From: Planctomycetota bacterium
GTDB taxonomy: Bacteria > Planctomycetota > SZUA-567 > H5-PLA8
Length of the DNA stretch: 64,000 nt
Assembly: GCA_015075375.1 (NCBI GenBank)
Contig: JABTUM010000001.1
Location: 491,201 to 555,200 of the forward strand
Reading direction: 5' to 3'
Of this stretch, positions 27,695-34,922 are shown piece by piece; the stretch's first letter is position 1; each line of letters starts with the position of its first letter. A model generated the notes under the pieces. That model worked only from the letters and a program-made list of their open reading frames with translations, was not told the DNA's origin and did not search any database. Position numbers and translations under genes: made by a program.

Positions 27695-29590
27695 ATGCCC
27701 GCCCAACTGCTCGGCCGAACCCTCGGCGACTTCGAGATTGAGTCCGATCTCGGACAAGGCAGCATGGCCCGGGTTTACCGCGCGAAGCAGATATCGCTTG
27801 GTCGTTCCGTTGCCTTAAAGGTCCTCGAGGAAAATCTGTTCACGCCCGGTGAGAATATCCGCCGCTTTCTGCGCGAAGCCGCCGCATTGGCCAGGCTCGA
27901 ACATCCGCACATCGTCCCGATTTACGCCGCCGGCGACGAAGAGCCCTATTACTTCTTCGCCATGCGACTTATCGCCGGAGGCACCCTCGCGTCGGCCATG
28001 CAGAGCGGGATCGGCCGGCGCACCGCCGTCGAATGGGCGTACCAGATCGGCCGCGCACTCGCTTACGCGCACGCCGAAGGCATCGTTCACCGCGACCTAA
28101 AGCCCACCAACATCCTGCTCCAGGACGGCGTCGCCTTCCTCAGCGACTTCGGGCTCGCGCACTTGCGCGATTTAAGCACGCTCACGCGCAGCGGCTTTAC
28201 GCTCGGCACGCCGCTCTACATGGCGCCCGAACAAACCCGCGGCGAAGCCACCGGCCCGCATTCCGATTGCTTCGCGCTCGGTGTGATCCTGTACCAGGCG
28301 CTCACCGGCAAGCACCCGTTCCTCGATCAGGCCTGGCAGGGCAAGACCCGCGCCGAACGCCGCACGCTCCTCTTCGAAAAGATTCGCGGCTCCGTCTACG
28401 CGCCGCCCGAATCCGAACGGCCCGATCTAGGACCCGCCCTGCGCCGGACCGTTCACCGCGCGCTTCAAGCCGATCCGGCCCAGCGCTACCCCAACGGCGC
28501 CGCGATGCTCGAAGACCTTCGCGAAGCCTGGCAAGAGGTCCGCGGCGATGCACAGACCGTCCGCGCCAACCCATCCGGCATCGAGTCTTCCGCGCGTTAC
28601 CCGGCCGTTCCCCGGCTGGAGGGCGCGCCGCCCCCTCGTCCGCCTTCCAGCCGCGACGAACCCTTGGACGAAGACGCCACGCAGGATATCGCGCCGGTGG
28701 CCGATTTCGGGCGCTACCAACTGCTCCGCGAGATCGGTTCCGGCGGACAGGGCATCGTCTACCACGCCTACGATACCGTCCTCGACCGCGACGTGGCGCT
28801 GAAGGTGCTTCAGGCCACCTTCCACGCCGACCAGGAAATGCTCGCGCTCTTTCGCCATGAAGCCCAGGTCGCCGCGCGCCTGAACCACACCCACATCGTC
28901 CCCATCTTCGATTTTGGCATCCAGCAAGGCAGCCCCTTTCTGATCATGCCCCTCGTCGAAGGTCCGTCCCTCGACCGCCTCATCGCGCGCCGAGGCGCGC
29001 TTCCCGCCGCTTTCGCACTCAGCGTCCTTGCGCAGGCGGTCGATGCACTCGCTTACGCGCACTCCCGCGGCGTCGTGCACCTCGACGTCAAGCCCGGCAA
29101 CATCCTGCTGCGTCTGGACGCGCCGGCGCTCCCGTCCTCCGGAGCCTTGGGCGAGCCCAGTATTCTGCTCACCGATTTCACCATGGCCGATTGGTTCCGC
29201 GCCGGCGAAGCCCACGCGGGCGCCGGGCGGAAACGCGATTCGCGCCGGGCCGAACGCCACCACGGCGGCACGCTGCCCTACGCCGCGCCCGAACAACTCG
29301 ACGAAGGGCTGCCCGCCCCAGGTCCCGCGTCCGACTACTACGCCCTCGGCGTCGTGGGATACGAAATGCTTACCGGTTCGCGCCTCTTCGGCGCACCCGA
29401 CTTGGGCGTCACCCGCCGGCTCACCTTAAGCAGCCAGATCGAACCGCCATCCAAGCGCCGCCCCGAACTCAGCTCGGCGCTCGATGCGCTCTGCCTGGAC
29501 CTGCTCCATTCCGACGCCACCCAACGCCTCGCCGATCCGCTCCTGCTGCGCGAACGGATTCGTACGCTTCAAAACTGGAGCGCCGGCTAA
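27695..29590 (+). CDS. Soluble protein with two Hanks-type Ser/Thr kinase domains
   Basis: 631 aa with no transmembrane segment. Kinase domain 1 spans about 10-285: glycine loop GQGSMA (20-25, last Gly is Ala), K42, HRDLKPTN (132-139), DFG (151-153), APEQ (177-180). A Pro-rich linker (300-335) leads to kinase domain 2 (about 338-625): intact glycine loop GSGGQG (348-353), K370, HLDVKPGN (462-469) where Arg of HRD is Leu, and DFT (494-496) instead of DFG, plus APEQ (531-534). Domain 1 looks canonical apart from its loop; domain 2 keeps the catalytic Asp and Lys but is unusual. The next gene, a HEAT-repeat protein, begins 5 nt after the stop, so the two very likely act together. Confidence 0.92.
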   Translation: MPAQLLGRTLGDFEIESDLGQGSMARVYRAKQISLGRSVALKVLEENLFTPGENIRRFLREAAALARLEHPHIVPIYAAGDEEPYYFFAMRLIAGGTLASAMQSGIGRRTAVEWAYQIGRALAYAHAEGIVHRDLKPTNILLQDGVAFLSDFGLAHLRDLSTLTRSGFTLGTPLYMAPEQTRGEATGPHSDCFALGVILYQALTGKHPFLDQAWQGKTRAERRTLLFEKIRGSVYAPPESERPDLGPALRRTVHRALQADPAQRYPNGAAMLEDLREAWQEVRGDAQTVRANPSGIESSARYPAVPRLEGAPPPRPPSSRDEPLDEDATQDIAPVADFGRYQLLREIGSGGQGIVYHAYDTVLDRDVALKVLQATFHADQEMLALFRHEAQVAARLNHTHIVPIFDFGIQQGSPFLIMPLVEGPSLDRLIARRGALPAAFALSVLAQAVDALAYAHSRGVVHLDVKPGNILLRLDAPALPSSGALGEPSILLTDFTMADWFRAGEAHAGAGRKRDSRRAERHHGGTLPYAAPEQLDEGLPAPGPASDYYALGVVGYEMLTGSRLFGAPDLGVTRRLTLSSQIEPPSKRRPELSSALDALCLDLLHSDATQRLADPLLLRERIRTLQNWSAG

Positions 29591-29594
29591 GGCC

Positions 29595-32081
29595 ATGCCC
29601 GCGCCCCTCGAACCCGCCGCCCTCGCCGCCGCGCTGCTCGATCCCGGCGGGGCAGCGGACGCACGCCTCGCCTTCGCGCATCTCGACGTTGCCGCTGCCG
29701 TTCAATGCCTGCACGCCTTGGTCAACATGGACACGGCAGCCGCGCGCGCCGCGGCGCTAGACGCTCTCGCCGCTCATCCCGCCCCGCAATCCGAACTTTT
29801 CCGGCCCTTTTGGAAGCGCATCGCCGAAGATACCGACGTCTGGTTGCGCGACGCCGCCCTCGACCGCGCCGGCCAGCTCGAACCGCCCCACGCCGCGGTC
29901 CTGCTGGTCCTCTGGCTCGCCGACCCCGACGCCAGCTTGCGCCGCCGCGCGCTGACCCGCATTCTGATCCTCAACCAGCCCGCCCCCGAAGCCGCGCAAC
30001 GCGGCCTCGCCGATGCCGATCCGGCCGTCCGCGCCCAGGCCATCCGGCTCGCGGCGCGCTTTCCCGATCCAGTCTGCATCGAAGGACTCTTTGCCAATCT
30101 GCGCGGCGCCGAAACGCGGCTGCAAGCCGAGTCGCTCAAGGCGCTGCCGCGCCACCACGATCTCCTGGGGCTCGCCGCGGCCGCGTGGGCCGCCGAGCAC
30201 GCGGACGGAGAAGCCGCGCAGGCCGGCGCAGGCGAAATGCGCCGGCTCGGCGCGCAACGCATTCACACATCGATCGTTTCCGCTTGCGCCGGCTATCCGC
30301 GCGATTGGCCGGCTCCCGACCCCCCTGCGCTCCTCGAACTCCTGCTCCGCGCCGGCGCGCGGCCGCGCGACGAACTGGTCCGCTGGGCGGCCGCCGAACC
30401 GGCCGGTCCCAAAGCAGGTTCCGAGCCGCCGCTCTGGCTGCGACGCGCCCTCGTCGCGGCCGAAGCCGTTCAGCCTGCCGGGAATGCGGGAGCGATCCGG
30501 CGCCTCCAGCGCCTGACACACGATCCCGATCCGGATTTGCGCGCCGAAGCCGTCGCCGCGCTCGAACGCCACGACGCCGCCGACCCCGGAGCCGTTCTCG
30601 CTACGCTGCTCAACCACTCGCAGGCCGACGTCCGGCGCCAAGCGCTCGAAGCCCTCGGCCGAGCCGGAACCCGCGCCCTGCGCTGGGTCCGCCGCTTTCT
30701 CGACGACGCCGATCCCGATTTGCGCCGCGCCGCCTGCGCCGCGCTCGCCGAACTTTTGCCCGAAGACGCCGCGCGGCTCTGGTCGCGCGCCACCGCCGAC
30801 GCCGATCCCGCGCTGCGCGCACTCGCCGCCGCGCGCCTCGTCGAACTTCCCGAAAGCCTCGATGCCGGACGCGCGCTGGTGCGCGCCGCGCGCCACGAAG
30901 ACCCGGCCGTTCGCATCGCCGCCTTGCGGGCGCTGCTGGCCCGCGAGATCGTCCTGCCCGGATTGGCCGCCGCCTACAAACGCACGCTCGAAGACCTACT
31001 GGTCGCCGGTTTCCAACCCGGCGGGCGCCAAGCCGCTCGATCGCGCGCGCTCCTCGACTGGGAAGCCGCCGAACTGGCCGCGCTTGTCGAAGCCCTCGCG
31101 GCCTCCGCGCCTCCCGGCTACATCGAATGCCTCGTGGCGGCTGCGCGCCACCCCAGCGCCGTCGTGCGCCGCGCCGCGGCCGAAGCCTTACGCTGCGCCA
31201 GCGCCCAAAGCCCCCGCGCGCGTCAGGGACTCGCCATGCTCGCCGGCACCGACGACCCCGACGTCCTCCGCCGCGTCGTCGAAGTCCTCGCCGAAGCGAA
31301 AGACCCGCGCGGGCTCGTGCCCCTCGTCCGCGCGCTCGACGAATGCGGCGGGCAGCGCGAGAAGCTCGAGCCGTTTCTCAAGCGCTACCCCGAACACAAG
31401 AGCTTGCGCTTCCTGCTGGGCGCGCTGCGCCAGCCCTTCGCCTCCGTCAAACGCTTCGCCTTGCGCGGCCTGAAGGAACTCGACTCGCCCGAAATGATCG
31501 AGCCGCTCCTGCTGGCCAGCCGCGATCCTGACCCCGACGTCCAGCGCGGCGCGCTCCAGGCGCTCGCCAAATTCGCCAAACATCCGGCCGTATACGAACG
31601 CTTGTTGCAACTCCGCGATGCCGGCGGCGACGAGCACCTGCGCCAGGAGGCTGTCGCCACGCTGTTGGGGATGGACAGCCCCGCCGTCGTCGAACCGCTG
31701 CTTGAAGCCACACGGGACAAGGACTACGAGGTGCAGTGCGGCGCCGTCGTGGCGCTCGGCAAGTTCGCCGCGCGCCCCGAGGTTCTCGAACGATTGTTGG
31801 AGATGATCGAATACGGGGATGTTAGCGTCCGCGAAACCGTCGTGCGCACGCTGGGCGAGCACAAGATCCGCGAGGCCGTCCCAGCCTTGGTGCGCCTGGT
31901 CGCCAATCCGTTTTTATGCCACCGCGTCGGCGAAGCGCTTCTGAACATCGGCGACCGGCAGGGGTTGCTGGCGCTCAAACGGTACAAAATTCGCCAGCGC
32001 GTCTATGGCAAGAAGGGCAAAAAAGGTCCGCTTCCCAGCTTGGGCCGGCGCGGTCCCGCGCGGCGCGCGGGACCGCGGTAG
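29595..32081 (+). CDS. HEAT-repeat protein cotranscribed with the double kinase
   Basis: 828 aa, very Ala/Arg/Leu/Asp-rich, built almost entirely of alpha-solenoid HEAT (PBS-lyase-like) repeats of about 30 residues with the pattern D-P-D-x-x-V/L-R-R-x-A-x-x-A-L (for example DDADPDLRRAACAAL and DPDPDVQRGALQAL). It ends in a Lys/Arg-rich tail. The start at 29595 is 5 nt past the kinase stop; an upstream in-frame start at 29484 would overlap the kinase gene and gives a non-HEAT sequence, so it is rejected. HEAT proteins are scaffolds; being tied to a two-kinase protein suggests an adaptor or substrate role, which is inference. Confidence 0.9.
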   Translation: MPAPLEPAALAAALLDPGGAADARLAFAHLDVAAAVQCLHALVNMDTAAARAAALDALAAHPAPQSELFRPFWKRIAEDTDVWLRDAALDRAGQLEPPHAAVLLVLWLADPDASLRRRALTRILILNQPAPEAAQRGLADADPAVRAQAIRLAARFPDPVCIEGLFANLRGAETRLQAESLKALPRHHDLLGLAAAAWAAEHADGEAAQAGAGEMRRLGAQRIHTSIVSACAGYPRDWPAPDPPALLELLLRAGARPRDELVRWAAAEPAGPKAGSEPPLWLRRALVAAEAVQPAGNAGAIRRLQRLTHDPDPDLRAEAVAALERHDAADPGAVLATLLNHSQADVRRQALEALGRAGTRALRWVRRFLDDADPDLRRAACAALAELLPEDAARLWSRATADADPALRALAAARLVELPESLDAGRALVRAARHEDPAVRIAALRALLAREIVLPGLAAAYKRTLEDLLVAGFQPGGRQAARSRALLDWEAAELAALVEALAASAPPGYIECLVAAARHPSAVVRRAAAEALRCASAQSPRARQGLAMLAGTDDPDVLRRVVEVLAEAKDPRGLVPLVRALDECGGQREKLEPFLKRYPEHKSLRFLLGALRQPFASVKRFALRGLKELDSPEMIEPLLLASRDPDPDVQRGALQALAKFAKHPAVYERLLQLRDAGGDEHLRQEAVATLLGMDSPAVVEPLLEATRDKDYEVQCGAVVALGKFAARPEVLERLLEMIEYGDVSVRETVVRTLGEHKIREAVPALVRLVANPFLCHRVGEALLNIGDRQGLLALKRYKIRQRVYGKKGKKGPLPSLGRRGPARRAGPR

Positions 32082-32132
32082 CGGCTTGTTTAGCGTGATT
32101 TCTCGGCGAACAATACGGGTCCGGAAGAAAAC

Positions 32133-32786
32133 CTACGTATTGCCCCGGCTTAAGCGTTCCAACTCCATCAACAGCGCGTCCTTGTCCACCGGGAGGCGCA
32201 AATAGCCTTGAACGTTAAGCTCCAGCGCTCGATCCAGATCGGCCTCGCTCAGTTCCTTCGTCGAGAAGAGCAGCACGGACGCCGGGCGGACGTGAGCGGC
32301 CTGGCGGATGCGTTCGATCAGCTTCCAGCCCTGCGCATCGCCGTCCATCGTGATCAGCATCATGTTCGGGTACACGTCCTGGCACTTCAGAAGCGCGTCG
32401 AGCAGGCTGCCGGCAACGAGCAGTTCGCGTTCTTCGTGCGCCACGATCGAACTGAGCGATTCCAGCGTCGCGGGATCCGACGAGTAGATCAGCACCCGCG
32501 TCTTGGGCGCGCTCACGCGGCATTTAATGAATCGTTCCAGGTCGTCGACTTTGATCCGCCAATAGCCATTCGTCAGCTTGGTCGCCGGAAGCCGGCGATC
32601 GTAGATCCAGCGCTTCACCGCTTCGCCCGTCACGCCCAACACGCGGCCGGCCTGATTGGGAGACAGCGTCTTCGGAGGACCCTTCGATTCGGCGTCGATG
32701 CCCATCTTACGAGCCTGCTTGGCGTCCACCTTCAGTTCCAGTTTCGGCCCCTTTTTGGCGTGTCCCGAACGAGCTTTGCTCTTCAT
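32133..32786 (-). CDS. Excisionase/MerR-like HTH domain fused to a degenerate receiver domain
   Basis: 217 aa. A basic N-terminus is followed by a winged HTH of the excisionase type (about 40-85: LSPNQAGRVLGVT, WIYDRRLPAT, GYWRIKVDDLERFI). A CheY-like domain occupies about 95-212. The receiver looks degenerate: the acidic pair is replaced by SSDP, the predicted acceptor Asp sits in LITMDGDAQG, and the conserved Lys of the K-P motif is Leu (YLRLPVD). In classical response regulators the receiver comes first; here the DNA-binding part does. The ATG at 32786 has AGGA upstream; a GTG at 32810 would add eight residues. It converges with the HEAT gene 51 bp away. Targets are unknown. Confidence 0.8.
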   Translation of the reverse strand: MKSKARSGHAKKGPKLELKVDAKQARKMGIDAESKGPPKTLSPNQAGRVLGVTGEAVKRWIYDRRLPATKLTNGYWRIKVDDLERFIKCRVSAPKTRVLIYSSDPATLESLSSIVAHEERELLVAGSLLDALLKCQDVYPNMMLITMDGDAQGWKLIERIRQAAHVRPASVLLFSTKELSEADLDRALELNVQGYLRLPVDKDALLMELERLSRGNT

Positions 32787-33116
32787 GATGTTCCTGTCTC
32801 CGAGTTGCACTCGTGTGAGCAGCGCAGTGTGCTACAAATCGCTTCAGGTCGGCCTGACCGAATTGGAGCCTTATCGGCGGCACGCCCACCCGATTTACAC
32901 TTGTTTCATATCTAAATTTGCGCGCGACAACAAGCGCTAGAAGGACTGGCAGGCGGCCCAACAGGCCAAATACAGGCCTATTGAGCCAAAATGAGCATTT
33001 CGAACTGCACTTAGCTACGCACTACTGCGCAAATTCTTACCGAATTCAGAGCTAATAGGTTCAGCATTTTTTGGAGAGTTATAAGATTTGTCTCTTTGAC
33101 TAACTTCAAAATTACA
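32787..33116. other. Non-coding gap upstream of the HTH/pseudo-receiver gene
   Basis: About 330 bp without a credible gene. The part from 32900 to 33110 is clearly more AT-rich than its surroundings and probably carries the promoter of the HTH/receiver gene (minus strand), but no clean -35/-10 pair stands out. No tRNA-like or repeat structure is seen apart from the hairpin at its right end, which belongs to the next gene. Confidence 0.5.
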
Positions 33117-33150
33117 CGCGCGGCCCGGTATCCTCTGCCCGGGCCGCGCG
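33107..33150 (-). terminator. Probable intrinsic terminator of the HUMPS-family gene
   Basis: Arms CGCGCGGCCCGG (33117-33128) and CCGGGCCGCGCG (33139-33150) form a perfect 12-bp GC-rich stem with a 10-nt loop, 14 bp past the stop at 33165. On the minus strand the stem is followed by TGTAATTTT, a modest T-rich tail. Position and structure fit the end of the catabolic cluster. Confidence 0.75.
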
Positions 33151-33164
33151 CGTTCGCATCAGAT

Positions 33165-33845
33165 TCAGACTCGAGCGGCGCGGCGGCGCGGCGCGTGAGC
33201 CGCACGTACCGCGTCGATGTACCGCTTCAGCTTCTCGTACGTGTGCTCGCTGCTCACGATCGGGTGCCCGATCGAGAAGTGGTCCGCGCCCAGCTTCGCC
33301 GCCGCCACCGCGTCTTCGATCTCGAACGTCGCCACACCCACCGGAATTTCCACCGCCTCCAGCACCGGCGCGACCCACGGAACCGTATCGCGTGAAGAAA
33401 ACGCGCGCCTCTCATCCGCCGCGAAGTGCAGGTAGATCATGTCCACGCCCAGCGCTTCGAGTTCCTTGGCACGCTTCACTTGATCCTTCACGCCGATCGT
33501 ATCCGCGCAGACCAGGATGCCCGTCTCCTTGCCCGCTTTCACGGCCGCCTTCACCGTCTCGTCCGCCGCGCCCGCGCAGACCGTCATGATGTGCGCGCCC
33601 TGCTGTTGCGTCACCAGCACGTGCTTCCCGCCGCTGTCCATGGCCTTGTAATCGGCCAGCACCGGCATCGCCGGGAACGCCTTCGCGATCGCGCCGATCG
33701 CCTTCACGCCCTGCGCCACGATCAGCGGCGTGCCTGCCTCCAGCCAGTCGCAGCCCGCCTTCACCGCGGCTTCCGCCACCGGCAAGGACTCTTCGATGGT
33801 CGCGAAGTCCAGCGCCACCTGAATCAACGGAGGTCGAATTTCCAT
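33165..33845 (-). CDS. HUMPS/OMPDC-superfamily enzyme (3-hexulose-6-phosphate synthase or 3-keto-L-gulonate-6-phosphate decarboxylase-like)
   Basis: 226 aa TIM-barrel enzyme. The superfamily active-site motif D-x-K-x-x-D is seen as DYKAMD (65-70); the substrate region LEAGTPLI (35-42) and the phosphate-binding loop SIGHPIVSS (191-199) also fit. The ATG at 33845 is preceded by AGGAG 9 nt upstream; the open frame to 33947 is not needed. HPS condenses formaldehyde with ribulose 5-phosphate, or cleaves hexulose 6-phosphate in reverse; KGPDC decarboxylates keto-gulonate phosphate. The usual HPS/KGPDC strand motif is here HFAADER, so specificity cannot be fixed. No hexulose isomerase lies nearby. 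It is the last gene of a sugar-regulator/GH123/PhyH cluster. Confidence 0.82.
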   Translation of the reverse strand: MEIRPPLIQVALDFATIEESLPVAEAAVKAGCDWLEAGTPLIVAQGVKAIGAIAKAFPAMPVLADYKAMDSGGKHVLVTQQQGAHIMTVCAGAADETVKAAVKAGKETGILVCADTIGVKDQVKRAKELEALGVDMIYLHFAADERRAFSSRDTVPWVAPVLEAVEIPVGVATFEIEDAVAAAKLGADHFSIGHPIVSSEHTYEKLKRYIDAVRAAHAPRRRAARV

Positions 33846-34025
33846 CGCCAAGCTCCTTGTAAATTCCCTTTTGCGTACGATCCGGTTGCTGCCGTATTCG
33901 TACTCGCCTGCTCCGTCACCCCTGCTCGGAGAATGGTCCGTGCCCATTCCCTTGCCGCTTCATCAAGAGGGCCGGCGACTTGGCCGCCATTTTCTGATTT
34001 ACGTTTGCACTTTTGACCCGGAACC

Positions 34026-34775
34026 TTAACCAACCGCCCGGCCGCCTCTCAGTACCGGCACTTGATCGCCCGTCAACGCTCCGGTCTCGGTCAGCTTCAC
34101 GCGCGGCACGTGATACTGCGGCACGTACCCGCGCCGAGGCTGCTTCGATCGGTTCGGGCCGCTCTTATGCAGCGTCAGCGAACTGAAGATCGCCACTTGC
34201 CCCGCTTCCAGTTCCACCGGAATCGCGCCGGCTTCGTCATCCAGCACCGCATCCAGCGATTCCGGCCCGCGCTCGTGGCGCAGCAGCCCGCGCTTGTGCG
34301 AGCCCGGGATCACCCACACGCACCCGTTTTCCAAGGTCGTCCGGCCGATCGCAGTCCAGCACGTGATGTACGCCAGCGGTTCCGTGATCCCGTAGCCGCT
34401 GTCCTGGTGCCAGCCGAAGGCCAGGCCTTCTTCCGGAGGCTTGATCACCACTTGGTTGTAGTACAGATCCGCGTCCGGCCCGATCAGCTTGGCGCACGCC
34501 TCCAGGTACACCGGAGCTTTCGCGAACGCCGCGATCGTCGCGCTCTTCAAATGCGCTTCGCCCACGAATGGACGCTGCCGCGCGAAGCGAATGCGTTTCG
34601 CATCGCCCGTGGCTTCGGCCGCCTGAATGCATTCCGCATGCAGACGGTCGAACTCGCTCACCATCGCCGCCAGTTCGTGCGCCTCGAACGCCGGTTCCGT
34701 CACGAAAAAGCCCTGCTCTCGAAACTGCTCCAGTTGCCGCTCGCCAATCAGCGCCTTGCCCATCGTCCCCTGCAT
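34026..34775 (-). CDS. Phytanoyl-CoA dioxygenase (PhyH) family protein
   Basis: 249 aa Fe(II)/2-oxoglutarate-dependent oxygenase. The iron-binding H-x-D is seen in GWHQDSGYGI (about residues 123-132) and the distal His in TLHKSGPNRS, followed by RRGYVPQY, with the Arg expected to bind 2-oxoglutarate. PGSHKRGLL is the usual PhyH motif between them. Start ATG at 34775 has AAGGGA upstream; an ATG four codons later is an alternative. Substrate is unknown; PhyH paralogues in environmental bacteria act on many small molecules. It is placed between the GH123-like gene (147 bp) and the HUMPS-family gene (180 bp), so a linked catabolic role is plausible but unproven. Confidence 0.9.
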   Translation of the reverse strand: MQGTMGKALIGERQLEQFREQGFFVTEPAFEAHELAAMVSEFDRLHAECIQAAEATGDAKRIRFARQRPFVGEAHLKSATIAAFAKAPVYLEACAKLIGPDADLYYNQVVIKPPEEGLAFGWHQDSGYGITEPLAYITCWTAIGRTTLENGCVWVIPGSHKRGLLRHERGPESLDAVLDDEAGAIPVELEAGQVAIFSSLTLHKSGPNRSKQPRRGYVPQYHVPRVKLTETGALTGDQVPVLRGGRAVG

Positions 34776-34922
34776 CGCCGAGTTCCCTTTCGTGTTTGGC
34801 AGCCCGCCTGCACTTCCAGCGCCTGCCTGGATCGCTTGCCTCGTATCACCTGCCGTGGTCTTGCCCCATCCATATCCTTCTCGCCTAGCTTGGCGTCCAC
34901 TCCGGCTCCGCGGGAAACGCCC

